In this document: in pieces, positions 1-8,835 of the stretch
Position numbering within the stretch: the first letter of the stretch is position 1
Layout: every line of letters begins with the position of its first letter
Assembly (NCBI RefSeq): GCF_003315595.1
Contig: NZ_QNQU01000012.1
Coordinates: forward strand, 62,001 to 126,000
DNA from: Pedobacter miscanthi
GTDB lineage: Bacteria; Bacteroidota; Bacteroidia; Sphingobacteriales; Sphingobacteriaceae
Length of the DNA: 64,000 nt
Reading direction: 5' to 3'
Notes under the pieces: generated by a model
Told to the model about the DNA's origin: nothing
The model's input: the letters and a program-made list of their open reading frames with translations, nothing else
Databases searched by the model: none
Made by a program: the position numbers and the translations under genes

Positions 1-1017
1 ATTAATCTGGTTATTATCATTGCGCTGGGAGTTTTAATTGCATATTCTTTACAGAGCATCTTTAGTGCAATTCTGAGTACGTTGGTGCTGTATACCATTA
101 TGCGACCTGCATATATCCATCTGGCCGAAAATAAGGGGTGGAATAAAAGAGTAGTGGCCATTTTGCTGATTACAGTTAGCATTATATTAATTGTTCTGCC
201 TTTTTATGCGCTGAGCAGTATGGTTATCAGTAAAATTTCGGAGTTGCGTAACAATGAAATCTTTTTCAGGAACCTGCTGGTTAAATTGCAGCACCTGGTT
301 CCCGTTAAAATCAACCAGGATCTCATCCAGGAGGGCATGAACCGTTTGGGTAATTGGGCTACCCAGCTTTTCCCTTCCCTGATTTCCAGTGCCGTAAATA
401 TTGTACTGAGTTTATTGGTGATGTACTTTTTGCTTTATTTTATGTTAATTGAGCGGAAAAAATTCGAGTTTTCGATGATAAAGTATGCACCTTTCAGAGA
501 GCAGAATGCACTGCGTTTTGGTGATGAAATGCGGAATACCACCTACGCTAATGTTTTGGGCCAGGGCTTAATCTGTTTGGTACAGGGCTCGTTGGTGAGT
601 CTTTCATTTTATGTTTTAGGTTATAAAGATCCCATGTTTTGGGGTGTAATTACCACATTTATTTCTTTTGTTCCGGTTTTGGGGCCTCCGGTTGTTTTTG
701 TGCCGGCTGCCATTTTGCAGATTGCCGAAGGAAATAATTTTGCGGGCTGGGCCATGCTTATTTTCGGTTTTGTTGTGATTATAAACATCGATAACGTGCT
801 GCGGTTTATCATCGCAAAAAAAGTTGGCAACATTCATCCTATAATTACAGTAATTGGCGTAATTATTGGTATCCCTTTATTCGGAATACTGGGCCTTGTT
901 TTTGGCCCGTTACTATTGTCTTATTTTATTTTGCTTGTTAAAATTTACGAAACCAGTACGCTTGCATCAGAAAGATTGGAAAGAATTAAAACAAATAATG
1001 AGCATAACGAGTTATAA
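1..1017 (+). CDS. AI-2E family transporter (5' end outside window)
   Basis: This is the C-terminal 338 residues of a polytopic membrane protein; the frame is open to base 1, so the true start lies upstream. Hydrophobic segments recur through the whole visible protein, separated by one soluble stretch. The block around FVPVLGPP and the C-terminal HPIITVIGVIIG...GP region match the AI-2E/YdiK/PerM permease family (PF01594). The family exports or takes up small molecules, and substrates differ between members, so AI-2 transport should not be assumed. The family assignment is firm; the substrate is unknown. It ends 73 bases before the YtxH gene and may be transcribed separately. Confidence 0.85.
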   Translation: MNLVIIIALGVLIAYSLQSIFSAILSTLVLYTIMRPAYIHLAENKGWNKRVVAILLITVSIILIVLPFYALSSMVISKISELRNNEIFFRNLLVKLQHLVPVKINQDLIQEGMNRLGNWATQLFPSLISSAVNIVLSLLVMYFLLYFMLIERKKFEFSMIKYAPFREQNALRFGDEMRNTTYANVLGQGLICLVQGSLVSLSFYVLGYKDPMFWGVITTFISFVPVLGPPVVFVPAAILQIAEGNNFAGWAMLIFGFVVIINIDNVLRFIIAKKVGNIHPIITVIGVIIGIPLFGILGLVFGPLLLSYFILLVKIYETSTLASERLERIKTNNEHNEL

Positions 1018-1090
1018 ATATAGCTTAACAATAAAATAATGTAGTAGTTTTATATTGTACATGATTGTTAAACCCTTAAAATACATTATT

Positions 1091-1357
1091 ATGAATGATA
1101 ACTCAAAAGTTGTAGTTGCGCTTTTAGCTGGATTAGCTGCCGGTGCAGCATTAGGAATTTTGTTCGCACCTGATAAAGGTGAAGAAACCCGCGATAAATT
1201 AAGCCAGTCGTTAAAAGACCTGGGCGATTCTATCAAAGATAAAGCCGCTGATGAGATTAACAACCTGGCCAGCCTGAAAGACAAAGTTGTAAGCTCAATC
1301 AAAACCAAATTGAGAAGCGTAGAAGAAGAATACAGCGACGATATCGAGCACGCTTAA
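1091..1357 (+). CDS. YtxH domain-containing small protein
   Basis: An 88-residue protein with an N-terminal glycine/alanine-rich membrane segment (VVVALLAGLAAGAALGILFAP) followed by DKGEETR and a charged, probably helical tail. This is the standard architecture of YtxH-type proteins (general-stress or envelope associated, no known enzymatic activity). I chose the ATG at 1091 over an upstream TTG at 1055, because the family starts a few residues before the hydrophobic segment. It is the first gene of a likely operon with the phage-holin-family gene (54-base gap) and the unknown gene after it. Confidence 0.85.
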   Translation: MNDNSKVVVALLAGLAAGAALGILFAPDKGEETRDKLSQSLKDLGDSIKDKAADEINNLASLKDKVVSSIKTKLRSVEEEYSDDIEHA

Positions 1358-1411
1358 TAAATAAAATATTGCATAGCCGGGTGTTTTGCCCGGTTAAACC
1401 TCATCTGAATT

Positions 1412-1789
1412 ATGCAGGAAAATAAGGATAAAAGTATCGAAGATCTGGTAGATGATGCCAAAGGCTTTCTAGAAGCCAGGGTAGAGTATACCAGGCTTTA
1501 CCTGGTTGAAAAAGTATCGAAGGTTTTTGCCGATCTGGTAACGAGCACTGCCGTTATTGTTTGTTTTATTTTGGCCTTTTTATTTGGCTCAGTAACCCTG
1601 GCGCTCTATTTATCCGATGTTTTGGGTAGTTATGCCGGTGGTTTTGGCTGTGTTTCGTTATTCTACATCCTGCTGGCCATAATTGTTTATCTAACGAAAG
1701 ATAAATACATAGAGAAAGCAATTATCAATGTTGCCATCAGAAAATATTTCGACAAACTTGCAGATAAGGAGGAAGATGAAAAGCTATAA
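1412..1789 (+). CDS. phage holin family protein (Phage_holin_3_6 type)
   Basis: A 125-residue protein with an N-terminal amphipathic region and two close transmembrane segments (about residues 44-68 and 76-95), then a charged C-terminus. This matches the PF07332-type proteins that Bacteroidota encode next to YtxH genes. Despite the name these chromosomal members are not in a lysis cassette, and a stress or envelope role is more likely. There are no phage genes nearby. Its last 14 bases overlap the next gene, which indicates translational coupling. Confidence 0.75.
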   Translation: MQENKDKSIEDLVDDAKGFLEARVEYTRLYLVEKVSKVFADLVTSTAVIVCFILAFLFGSVTLALYLSDVLGSYAGGFGCVSLFYILLAIIVYLTKDKYIEKAIINVAIRKYFDKLADKEEDEKL

Positions 1790-2213
1790 AGACATCCGTA
1801 ACCTAACCGACCTGCAGGCTAGAAAATTAGAGCTTAAAGTTGAGTATACACTCAAGCAGGAGATGCTTAAATCAGACACCAAAACTTTTTTGAAACAGTT
1901 TACATTAGGTGCATTGATTAAAAGATACGCTACGCCAAGTAATTTATTTAAAGCCGACGAAAAGTTAAACATTAGCAGTACTGCAATGTCTCTGCTTTTA
2001 CCTATGGTGATGAATAAAACCATTTTCAGAGGTGCAGGTTTTTTAACCAAGGCTGCTGTAGGATTAGTTTCAGGTAAAGTGGGTAAATCACTTGATGCAG
2101 AACATTTGTCAGCCATTTTTAATTCTGTTAAAGGCTGGTTTGGCAAAAAAAAAGAGAAGAAAGATAAAAAGTTTATCGATTACGGTATTCCACCCGATAG
2201 CGAAACTTATTAG
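1776..2213 (+). CDS. conserved hypothetical protein, third gene of YtxH operon
   Basis: A 145-residue protein of unknown function. I chose the ATG at 1776 because a good Shine-Dalgarno sequence (AAGGAGGA, 1767-1774) lies just upstream, inside the end of the preceding gene; a longer upstream reading frame would overlap that gene needlessly. The N-terminus (KDIRNLTDLQARKLEL) is charged and helical. A moderately hydrophobic stretch lies around residues 65-95, and the C-terminus is lysine-rich. Proteins of this kind follow YtxH/holin-family pairs in Sphingobacteriaceae, so a shared envelope role is plausible but unproven. Confidence 0.7.
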   Translation: MKSYKDIRNLTDLQARKLELKVEYTLKQEMLKSDTKTFLKQFTLGALIKRYATPSNLFKADEKLNISSTAMSLLLPMVMNKTIFRGAGFLTKAAVGLVSGKVGKSLDAEHLSAIFNSVKGWFGKKKEKKDKKFIDYGIPPDSETY

Positions 2214-2272
2214 TTCAGTGGTTCATTTGCCATTTGTTTATTAGTTAGCAAATTGCAGATATCATTTCAAAC

Positions 2273-2310
2273 AAAAAAGCCTCGAAATTTAAAAATTTCG
2301 AGGCTTTTTT
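2273..2310. terminator. bidirectional intrinsic terminator
   Basis: A perfect 18-bp inverted repeat with a 2-base loop (core GCCTCGAAATTT / AAATTTCGAGGC) is flanked by A6 on the left and T6 on the right. It can therefore terminate transcription from either side. It closes the YtxH operon and may also stop read-through from aspS on the other strand. Confidence 0.85.
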
Positions 2311-2320
2311 AATAAATTTG

Positions 2321-2397
2321 GTCACCCTGAATTCATTTTAGGGTCTTCGGTAGAAAGATGCTGAAATAAATCCGACAGCTATCGGATCAGCATAACA
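2321..2397. repeat. intergenic CCCTGAATTCATTT element, copy 1
   Basis: An imperfect palindrome CACCCTGAATTCATTTTAGGGT is followed by nested hairpins (ATCCGA...TCGGAT inside GATGCTGA...TCAGCATAA). The first part recurs at 4361-4378 as CTCCCTGAATTCATTTCAGGGT. It lies just beyond the aspS stop codon and probably folds in the aspS 3' untranslated region. No protein coding is apparent. Confidence 0.55.
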
Positions 2398-2448
2398 GAT
2401 TTGTTTATAAGTGCTTACCAATGAGCCACTGGCCAGTAATTATTGAGC

Positions 2449-4194
2449 CTACAAATCAGTCTTAATCTTTAATTCTTTCAACTGTTTCTCATCAATAGTG
2501 CTTGGACTATCAATCATTACATCTCTGCCCGAATTATTTTTAGGGAAAGCAATTACATCACGGATTGAATCTAAACCTGCGAAAATAGAAGTTAAACGAT
2601 CGAAACCAAAGGCAATACCACCGTGAGGAGGAGCACCAAACTCAAAGGCATCCATCAGGAAACCAAATTGTTTCTGCGCTTCTTCTGCACTGAAACCTAA
2701 ATGTTTAAACATCAAAGCCTGTAAAGCACGGTCGTGGATACGGATAGATCCGCCGCCAACTTCCGTTCCGTTAATAACCATATCATAAGCATTGGCACGT
2801 ACTTCACCTGGTTTAGTATCCAACAAAGCAATATCTTCAGGTTTTGGAGAAGTGAACGGGTGATGCATGGCATGGTAACGTTCAGTTTCTTCGTCCCATT
2901 CTAAAAGCGGGAAATCAAGCACCCACAGGGCAGAAAAAGTATTTTTATCGCGTAAGCCCAAACGGTTACCCATTTCTAAACGGAGTTCGTTTAACTGTTT
3001 ACGTACTTTATCGGTAGAACCGGCTAAAATCAATAATAAATCGCCTTTTTCTGTTGCAAAAGCTTCGCTCCATTGTTTAAGGTCTTCTTCATTGAAGAAT
3101 TTATCAACTGATGATTTAATCGTTCCATCCTCGTTGTGGCGGGCATAAATTAAACCTGTAGCACCAATCTGCGGACGCTTGATAAAATCGGTCAGCTCAT
3201 CCAACTGTTTGCGTGTATAACCTGCAGCACCTTTTGCATTGATACCAACCACCAGTTCGGCATTATCAAACACCGGGAAACCTTTACTTTTCACCAACTC
3301 GTTAAGCTCTACAAATTGCATCTCAAAACGGGTATCGGGCTTATCAGAACCATATAAACGCATCGCATCGGCATATTGCATACGCGGAACTTCCGGCAGA
3401 TCGTAATTACGAACTTCTTTAAACAAAGTACGGATCAAACCTTCGAAAGTATTTAAAATATCTTCCTGCTCAATAAACGACATTTCGCAGTCGATCTGTG
3501 TAAACTCCGGCTGACGGTCGGCCCTTAAATCTTCATCCCTGAAACATTTTACAATCTGGAAATAACGGTCGAAGCCCGAAACCATCAGCAATTGTTTAAA
3601 GGTTTGTGGCGATTGTGGTAAGGCATAAAACTCGCCTTCGTTCATGCGGCTAGGCACCACAAAATCTCTTGCACCTTCAGGTGTAGATTTAATCAATACC
3701 GGGGTTTCTACCTCGATAAAATCCAAAGCATCCAGATAACGGCGAACGGATTGGGCCATTTTATGACGTAAAACCAGGTTATTACGCACCGGGTTACGGC
3801 GTAAATCCAGATAACGGTATTTCATGCGCAACTCATCGCCACCATCCGTTTCATCATCGATCATGAACGGTGGAAGTTTTGCAGCATTTAGAATTTCTAA
3901 AGCAGTAACTTTAATTTCTACATCGCCGGTTGGCATTTTTGGGTTTTTGTTGCTTCTTTCTACAACGGTACCAGTAGCTTTGATCACAAACTCACGTCCT
4001 AATGTACGTGCAGTTTCGCAAAGCGCTTTATTATCGTCCATGTTAAAAACCAACTGGGTAATACCATAACGATCGCGGATATCGATAAAAGTCATACCGC
4101 CCAAATCTCTTGATTTTTGTACCCAACCACATAGCGTAACACTATCGCCTAAGTTGTTTAGGTTTAATGCACCACAAGTTACTGTTCTTAACAT
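2449..4194 (-). CDS. aspS: aspartyl-tRNA synthetase
   Basis: A 581-residue class II aminoacyl-tRNA synthetase that charges tRNA-Asp with aspartate. The N-terminal OB-fold anticodon domain spans about residues 1-110. Class II motif 2 ([16 protein letters not shown]) is at about 218-233, and motif 3 (GIAFGFDRL) lies near 534-542. Between them is the GAD insertion of bacterial-type AspRS. The length is normal for a bacterial-type enzyme and all visible motifs are intact. A -7-like box (TATTTTTG read on the minus strand, plus-strand 4218-4225) lies 24 bases upstream of the ATG. Whether it is discriminating or also charges tRNA-Asn cannot be told from sequence alone. Confidence 0.98.
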   Translation of the reverse strand: MLRTVTCGALNLNNLGDSVTLCGWVQKSRDLGGMTFIDIRDRYGITQLVFNMDDNKALCETARTLGREFVIKATGTVVERSNKNPKMPTGDVEIKVTALEILNAAKLPPFMIDDETDGGDELRMKYRYLDLRRNPVRNNLVLRHKMAQSVRRYLDALDFIEVETPVLIKSTPEGARDFVVPSRMNEGEFYALPQSPQTFKQLLMVSGFDRYFQIVKCFRDEDLRADRQPEFTQIDCEMSFIEQEDILNTFEGLIRTLFKEVRNYDLPEVPRMQYADAMRLYGSDKPDTRFEMQFVELNELVKSKGFPVFDNAELVVGINAKGAAGYTRKQLDELTDFIKRPQIGATGLIYARHNEDGTIKSSVDKFFNEEDLKQWSEAFATEKGDLLLILAGSTDKVRKQLNELRLEMGNRLGLRDKNTFSALWVLDFPLLEWDEETERYHAMHHPFTSPKPEDIALLDTKPGEVRANAYDMVINGTEVGGGSIRIHDRALQALMFKHLGFSAEEAQKQFGFLMDAFEFGAPPHGGIAFGFDRLTSIFAGLDSIRDVIAFPKNNSGRDVMIDSPSTIDEKQLKELKIKTDL

Positions 4195-4217
4195 ATATAG
4201 TAATCTAAATTGAGCGG

Positions 4218-4225
4218 CAAAAATA
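4218..4225 (-). promoter_or_regulatory. candidate -7 promoter box for aspS
   Basis: Read on the minus strand this is TATTTTTG, a full match to the Bacteroidota -7 consensus TAnnTTTG, 24 bases before the aspS ATG. No clear -33 TTTG is seen. Confidence 0.5.
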
Positions 4226-4360
4226 CCGATTTTGTTTTAAAGTTGGCACTATAGCCGAAGGTTTTTAAGATAGGATTTTTAGCTGGCAAAAAAATGCAAT
4301 TTGATAACTCTTTGGATAAGTTTAACAAAGGGGATACCCTTTACAGGCCGTCTCCCTGAA

Positions 4361-4378
4361 TTCATTTCAGGGTCTTTT
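4361..4378. repeat. intergenic CCCTGAATTCATTT element, copy 2
   Basis: CTCCCTGAATTCATTTCAGGGT is a near-perfect palindrome with the same core as the copy at 2321. It lies between aspS and the Crp-family gene. Confidence 0.5.
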
Positions 4379-4404
4379 TCCATTCAGCATGACGATCGAA
4401 TTCT

Positions 4405-4443
4405 CCAAAGAAGTCAAGTTTTTAAAAACTTGACTTCTTTTTT
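4405..4443. terminator. intrinsic terminator after the Crp-family gene
   Basis: The inverted repeat AAGAAGTCAAGTTTTT / AAAAACTTGACTTCTT has a T tract on the right and an A tract on the left, so it can act in both directions. It lies 10 bases beyond the stop of the minus-strand Crp-family gene. Confidence 0.8.
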
Positions 4444-4453
4444 AACTGATTTA

Positions 4454-5023
4454 CTATGCTTTTGATTTTAACCGGCTCAATGTTTCCTGCGAAATATTTA
4501 AATAAGAGGCTACCATTTTGTTTGGCATGTGTGTTACTACCCTCGGGTTTTGAGCGAGCAACTGGCGATAACGTTCTGTAGCATCAAGCGTAATAAACGA
4601 CATTAATCGGTTGGTGTTGGTTACATAAGCATACTCCAGGTAATGGCGGTAGAGTTTTTCCCATTGCGGAATGATTTTTAGCAATTCGTAAAAATCGCTT
4701 TGCCAGATGTAGTACAATTCGGTATCTTCTACAGCCTGTACATATTCTTTAGAAATTTCGTCGGTAATAAAACTTACCAATGCCGTGGCAAACTGATTTT
4801 CGAAAGCGAAATGCCTGGTGGCTTCAGTACCGCTTTCGGTAAGGAAAAAAATCCTCAAACAGCCACTCACAACAAAGTAAATCCTTTGTGGTTTTTCGCC
4901 CGGACTAACCAGAATTTCATTCTTTTTAACCTTTAATGTTTTAAAGTACGACAAAACTGTTTCCAGATCTGCATTGCTGATCGTTATTTTTTCGTTGATA
5001 TAAGCCGGAAGCAGTTTGTACAT
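4454..5023 (-). CDS. Crp/Fnr family transcriptional regulator (first copy)
   Basis: A 189-residue regulator. The N-terminal two thirds form a cyclic-nucleotide-binding-like beta roll (VSPGEKPQRIYFVVSGCLRIFF), and the C-terminal part (MVASYLNISQETLSRLKSK) is the helix-turn-helix recognition region. This short form is common in Bacteroidota and usually has no known ligand. It follows the DUF2798 gene with a 27-base gap, so both are probably one transcript. An FNR-like box upstream of that operon (5326-5339) suggests autoregulation. No CxxC-type Fe-S cysteines are seen. The family is certain, the ligand and regulon are not. Confidence 0.9.
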   Translation of the reverse strand: MYKLLPAYINEKITISNADLETVLSYFKTLKVKKNEILVSPGEKPQRIYFVVSGCLRIFFLTESGTEATRHFAFENQFATALVSFITDEISKEYVQAVEDTELYYIWQSDFYELLKIIPQWEKLYRHYLEYAYVTNTNRLMSFITLDATERYRQLLAQNPRVVTHMPNKMVASYLNISQETLSRLKSKA

Positions 5024-5050
5024 ATTGTATAATTACCCACGTGAGGATGT

Positions 5051-5275
5051 TTAGGATTTGCCTGTAATTTTTTCAGCAAGCTTTCGGGCGTTCGGAATGA
5101 TAATAAATGCAGCAAAATAAGCTACGGGCAGCATCACACTCCATGCTTTTAAAAATTTAATGATCCAGTCTTCGCCAAAACCATAATTGCGCATTAAACC
5201 CACAAACGCCATAATTAAAGTCATGGGTATTACCACAAATAATGTGTTAATGTATCTAAAGTAATCTTTTTTCAT
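5051..5275 (-). CDS. DUF2798 family small membrane protein
   Basis: A 74-residue protein with two predicted transmembrane helices (about residues 10-29 and 44-61) joined by a short loop, typical of DUF2798. The function is unknown. It is the first gene of a two-gene operon with the Crp/Fnr-family regulator and has a well-defined candidate promoter: a CACTTTTG -7 box at 5296-5303 and an FNR-like palindrome at 5326-5339. This makes it the likely main target of the regulator encoded behind it. Confidence 0.75.
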   Translation of the reverse strand: MKKDYFRYINTLFVVIPMTLIMAFVGLMRNYGFGEDWIIKFLKAWSVMLPVAYFAAFIIIPNARKLAEKITGKS

Positions 5276-5295
5276 TGTATATTTTTCTAATACCC

Positions 5296-5303
5296 CAAAA
5301 GTG
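5296..5303 (-). promoter_or_regulatory. candidate -7 box for DUF2798-crp operon
   Basis: Read on the minus strand this is CACTTTTG, one mismatch from TAnnTTTG, 20 bases before the DUF2798 ATG. Its last G is 36.5 bp from the centre of the FNR-like box, the same spacing as at the DUF1349 promoter. Confidence 0.5.
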
Positions 5304-5325
5304 CGGGTATTAAAAAGCCTAACCT

Positions 5326-5339
5326 TTGATGTAGGTCAA
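5326..5339. promoter_or_regulatory. FNR/CRP-type operator upstream of DUF2798-crp
   Basis: TTGATGTAGGTCAA is a 14-bp inverted repeat with one mismatch to the FNR consensus TTGAT-N4-ATCAA. If transcription starts about 6 bases after the -7 box, the centre is near -42, the usual class II activator position. A closely related box (GTGATGTAGGTCCT) lies upstream of the DUF1349 gene at 21109-21122. Confidence 0.6.
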
Positions 5340-5362
5340 AAAATGAAAAAGCTCGTCTTATT

Positions 5363-5767
5363 TCAGTACTTCTCTTCTAACACAATTTCCAGGGCAATCA
5401 CCTTCCATTCTCCCTTAATGTTTTTCCAGTGATAAATTTCTTCTGTCTGGATGGTTTGTTTTTTGGAAAGAATAAGTAACCTAGGTTTTAAAAGAACCGA
5501 TTTACGGGCAATTTTTTCGGTAAAAATATCTTCTCCAACAGATGATTTTATCCTGTAATAACTGGTATGGATTTCTTTGGTTCCACTGAAATATTTTTTT
5601 ATATCGACAGTATAATCGCGTTTATTTATTGCCGGTTTTTCGAATGGAGTAAAACTCAAGGCATCATCAAAAATGGCCATATAAGCGGCTACGTCTTTAT
5701 TTTCTAAAGCCTGGCTTGCTTTCTGGTGTATCTCATTTACTGTTGAAAGGATTAAATCAGTTTCCAT
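5363..5767 (-). CDS. NTF2-like / SnoaL-like protein of unknown function
   Basis: A 134-residue soluble protein with the NTF2-like layout: an N-terminal helix pair (VNEIHQKASQALENKDVAAYMAIFDDALSF, split by a short turn) followed by a beta-rich half ending in GEWKVIALEIVLEE. Such proteins are small ligand-binding or enzymatic cones, and the substrate cannot be inferred from sequence. It is oriented like the DUF2798-crp operon, with an 87-base gap that holds that operon's promoter. It is therefore probably a separate transcription unit. Confidence 0.6.
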   Translation of the reverse strand: METDLILSTVNEIHQKASQALENKDVAAYMAIFDDALSFTPFEKPAINKRDYTVDIKKYFSGTKEIHTSYYRIKSSVGEDIFTEKIARKSVLLKPRLLILSKKQTIQTEEIYHWKNIKGEWKVIALEIVLEEKY

Positions 5768-6019
5768 GGCATGAAGTTAATGGTTTGCATCAGGGTTTTC
5801 AAATTTATGATGATCCTGTGGTTGATTTTCCACAAATGCAAAATACATAGAAATGTACATGTGATTAATGATGAAGTATTTTTAGGTTTTGGAAATGAAA
5901 GGGCAGCATTTCATAGGTGCTGTAGCCCCGCCATCCGCTTTACTTCGTTACACTCCGTGTTCGCTCCTGTCGGGTTTAATTAACAAAGGATTGTTCTAAA
6001 TCGCCCTGTTTTTATCCTT

Positions 6020-6053
6020 AACCTCACAGGTTTTAAAAAACCTGCGAGGTTTG
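6020..6053 (-). terminator. intrinsic terminator after the M28 peptidase gene
   Basis: AACCTCACAGGTTTT / AAAACCTGCGAGGTT is an inverted repeat with one mismatch, just beyond the stop codon of the minus-strand M28 gene. The remaining intergenic part (5768-6019) holds a CCGCTTTACTTCGTT...GTTCGCTCCTGTCGGGTTT fragment that looks like degraded intergenic repeat. I see no gene in it. Confidence 0.65.
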
Positions 6054-6058
6054 ATGCA

Positions 6059-7366
6059 TTATTTCTTCAGTTTCGGTATCCTGGTTGGGGTATCTGTTCC
6101 GTTTACAATGGTAACGGCACTTTTTGCAATGGCTTTAATGGTAGAAAGGATGTTCTCTACATCTAAAGAGCTGTATTCATCTTTTACACTGTGGTATAAC
6201 TTATCGATATCTATTTTATCGGTACTAATCGTGTGTGCCGGAACGCCTAAAGCTGCCAAAGTAGCATTATCGCTTCTGTAAAATAAATTTTGCTCAGGAT
6301 AAGGGTCAGGATGGAAAGTAAATTCAGTTCCAGCTAAGTTTTTCTGTAAAATTTTGCCAAAATCCGATCTTTCGTAACCGGTAATAAAGGCGGTGTTTTT
6401 ACCAAATTTAGAATCTTTACCAATCATTTCGATATTGAACATGGCTACTACATCATCAGGGTTTAATTTTTCTGAAAAGTATTTTGCACCAAAACCGCCG
6501 ATTTCTTCTGCTGTAAATGCAACAAAAATTAAGGTACGTTCGTTATTTTTCTGCGCTTTATAATATTTCGCCAGGGCGATCATCGCTGTTGTGCCCGATG
6601 CATCATCATCGGCTCCGTTGGCAATACTATCGCCATCTACTGGTTTTAAAAAACCCAAATGATCGTAGTGACCAGAGAAAACCACAATTTCTTTTGCTTT
6701 AGATTTACCCGGTATAACGCCCGCAACATTGAATAATGGCATTTTGGTAACCTTGTTTTTAAAAGTTGCTGAAAAATCTGTTGCGGCATCTTTACCTAAA
6801 ATAAAAACCTGTACAGCACTGGTTGTTTTTTTAATATCTTCTTCATCAACAGTTGCCGGTTTGCTGAAATGATCCCTATAACGATTAAAAAGGTCTGCAA
6901 ATTTACTGTCGACCAAAACAATCTGACTCTTTTCTGCATTGAGCATAGCCCTGAACTGAGCTACAAAAGGCTTTTCGGGGTCTAATTTAACTACTGTGGC
7001 ATTCGATTTATCAAGTGTAATATTTTCGGTGGTAGCGCCGGTAACCATTAAATTTTCCGGTGCAATTTCCTGCCCGTCTAACTTAACACTGGTACTTTGG
7101 TTAGCCACCTGGTATTTGTTAAAGGTTTGGCGGAATGTTTTTTCACCTGTAAGTGGTTGTAAACCTATTTTCTTAAATTCTGATTCGATAAATGTTGCAG
7201 CTTTATCAATGCCCGGCGTAAAAGTTGCACGGCCCTGCATTTCATCTGCGCTTAGGGTTTTAATCAGGCGGTCGGTATACTCACGGGTAATGATTTTATC
7301 GATGTTCTGCGCTTTAAGCTGCAAACTTGCCATGCCGACAAGGGTAAAAAAGAATACTTTCTTCAT
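6059..7366 (-). CDS. M28 family zinc aminopeptidase, exported
   Basis: A 435-residue metallopeptidase with a signal peptide (about residues 1-19, cleaved after KAQ). The M28 zinc site is intact: the first His is in SGHYDHLG (233-236), the bridging Asp in GADDDASG (251-258), the catalytic Glu pair in FTAEEIG (284-290), the next metal ligand in FNIEMIG (310-316), and a late His follows in VPAHTIS. These enzymes remove N-terminal residues from peptides in the periplasm or outside the cell. A PA-like insertion is possible in residues 130-220. It is monocistronic, with a terminator directly downstream. Confidence 0.93.
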   Translation of the reverse strand: MKKVFFFTLVGMASLQLKAQNIDKIITREYTDRLIKTLSADEMQGRATFTPGIDKAATFIESEFKKIGLQPLTGEKTFRQTFNKYQVANQSTSVKLDGQEIAPENLMVTGATTENITLDKSNATVVKLDPEKPFVAQFRAMLNAEKSQIVLVDSKFADLFNRYRDHFSKPATVDEEDIKKTTSAVQVFILGKDAATDFSATFKNKVTKMPLFNVAGVIPGKSKAKEIVVFSGHYDHLGFLKPVDGDSIANGADDDASGTTAMIALAKYYKAQKNNERTLIFVAFTAEEIGGFGAKYFSEKLNPDDVVAMFNIEMIGKDSKFGKNTAFITGYERSDFGKILQKNLAGTEFTFHPDPYPEQNLFYRSDNATLAALGVPAHTISTDKIDIDKLYHSVKDEYSSLDVENILSTIKAIAKSAVTIVNGTDTPTRIPKLKK

Positions 7367-7573
7367 ATAATAAGTTATAAAGGGTCAATTTAGCGATTTT
7401 GATTGAGAATTTCGTAGTTGCTTGCCTATGGGTTGATGGTCTTTTAGTTCATGGCTGATAGCCAGGTGATTCAAACTCAGTTGTGGTTAATAACTTTTGC
7501 TTTTAAATCATAATCTATGAACCATTATACCATGAAGCCCTTTACTGCTCCATCATCCATTTTCCGTCTTCCC

Positions 7574-8707
7574 TTATCCATTAGTATCTCCGTCCCAGTT
7601 GTATTTCTCCAGATCTCGGTAAGCTTTTCCTTTAATAATTTCTTTCTTTTTGGTTGATTCAGAATCGACCCGGGTTTCGTGGATATTATCAGCTACTTCG
7701 AAATGGAAATCCTTATCTTTTTTTGAATGATAAATGGCAACTTCATCACCATCTGATATGGCATAATCGTAAGGTCCGCGTGCACTCATCAGTTTTACAA
7801 ACACCGGTAAACATTCGAAAAAGATAAATAACAGACCAATAAAGGTAACGGCAATTGCGGTATTGTTGTCGCTGGTGCCATCTACATTAAATTTTAACTG
7901 ACCTAAGGCCCAGTTGCGGTCGGCAAAACCAGCAATATCTGATAAGCTATCTAACTGCTTTTTGGTGTAAAGTTTCTCAGTAAATAAGCCATCAAATTCT
8001 TTACGTTTATCTACAAAACTTTCTGATTTATTAATAGCAGCTTTTAGCGAATCGAGCTCTGTGGTCCGCTGTGCAATTTCGGCTTCCTTACGTTTAGCAT
8101 AGGGGCCATAGCCCATTACACCCGAAGTTTCGGTGGTTTTGTTACCAAAAATTTCGAAATTAAGCTTTTGTCTGTCGGCTTTTATCCCTTTTTCAAGCGA
8201 ATCCCTAGTGGCTTTCTGTTGGTTCAGCCTGCCAAATTCTACCTGGTATTTTTTCTCGAAAGCTTTGTTCAGCGTATCAATTTTAGCGCGTTGACCGTTA
8301 AGGTAACTTACTTTCAGGCGTTCTTTAATTTCTTTATCAAAAATCTTCAATTCAATGGGTCGCGATATTACCATACCAATCATAATGGCCAGTAAAATAC
8401 GCGGTGTGGCTTGCAATAACTGTTTATTGGTGCTCGCGCTTTTATTAATGCTCGATACAATATAGCGGTCCATGTTAAAGATGGCTGCGCCCCATAAAAA
8501 GCCAAAAATGATAGCGAAGATTACAGCCAGGTCTGATCCTTTAAACACAAAATACATGGCATAACCGCCCGAAAGTGCGGCAAATAAGCCTGTAAAAAAG
8601 ATAGTGGCACCAATGCCGGTATATTTATTTTGTTCTGAAGGATATTTTTCCAGCGTTGAGATATGCGCGCCGGAGCAAAACCAGAAGAAACGGTTCAGTT
8701 TGTCCAT
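7574..8707 (-). CDS. DUF4407 domain-containing membrane protein
   Basis: A 377-residue protein. It has a conserved N-terminus (FWFCSGA), paired transmembrane segments at about residues 30-75, another near 100-115, a long coiled-coil-like periplasmic region (about 120-265, rich in Lys/Glu/Gln) and a last membrane segment around 285-305, then a cytoplasmic tail. This is the full DUF4407 layout. The function is unknown; members are common in Bacteroidota. It has no partner gene in tight linkage. Confidence 0.85.
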   Translation of the reverse strand: MDKLNRFFWFCSGAHISTLEKYPSEQNKYTGIGATIFFTGLFAALSGGYAMYFVFKGSDLAVIFAIIFGFLWGAAIFNMDRYIVSSINKSASTNKQLLQATPRILLAIMIGMVISRPIELKIFDKEIKERLKVSYLNGQRAKIDTLNKAFEKKYQVEFGRLNQQKATRDSLEKGIKADRQKLNFEIFGNKTTETSGVMGYGPYAKRKEAEIAQRTTELDSLKAAINKSESFVDKRKEFDGLFTEKLYTKKQLDSLSDIAGFADRNWALGQLKFNVDGTSDNNTAIAVTFIGLLFIFFECLPVFVKLMSARGPYDYAISDGDEVAIYHSKKDKDFHFEVADNIHETRVDSESTKKKEIIKGKAYRDLEKYNWDGDTNG

Positions 8708-8808
8708 TTGTAACTATTTATATTTAAACGCCTAAGGGTTTCAGTTGTTACAGTTTTAAGCAAAATTTTATGGCATTTTTTTGATGGGTAGTGTAAAGCT
8801 GATTTTCC

Positions 8809-8816
8809 TATATTTG
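8809..8816 (+). promoter_or_regulatory. -7 promoter box for the rhodanese gene
   Basis: TATATTTG matches TAnnTTTG exactly, 19 bases before the ATG at 8836. A TTTG lies further upstream (8780-8783), but its spacing of 25 bases is longer than usual. Confidence 0.55.
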
Positions 8817-8835
8817 CATAAATACATTTAATAAA

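Noticed and set aside
1412-1789. Phage holin annotation taken as evidence for a prophage
   Set aside because: The neighbours are YtxH and an unknown chromosomal protein, and no phage structural, lysis or integrase genes are present.
3824-4069. Open frame opposite to aspS
   Set aside because: It lies entirely inside the conserved aspS gene and has no independent start signal or family resemblance; it is a shadow.
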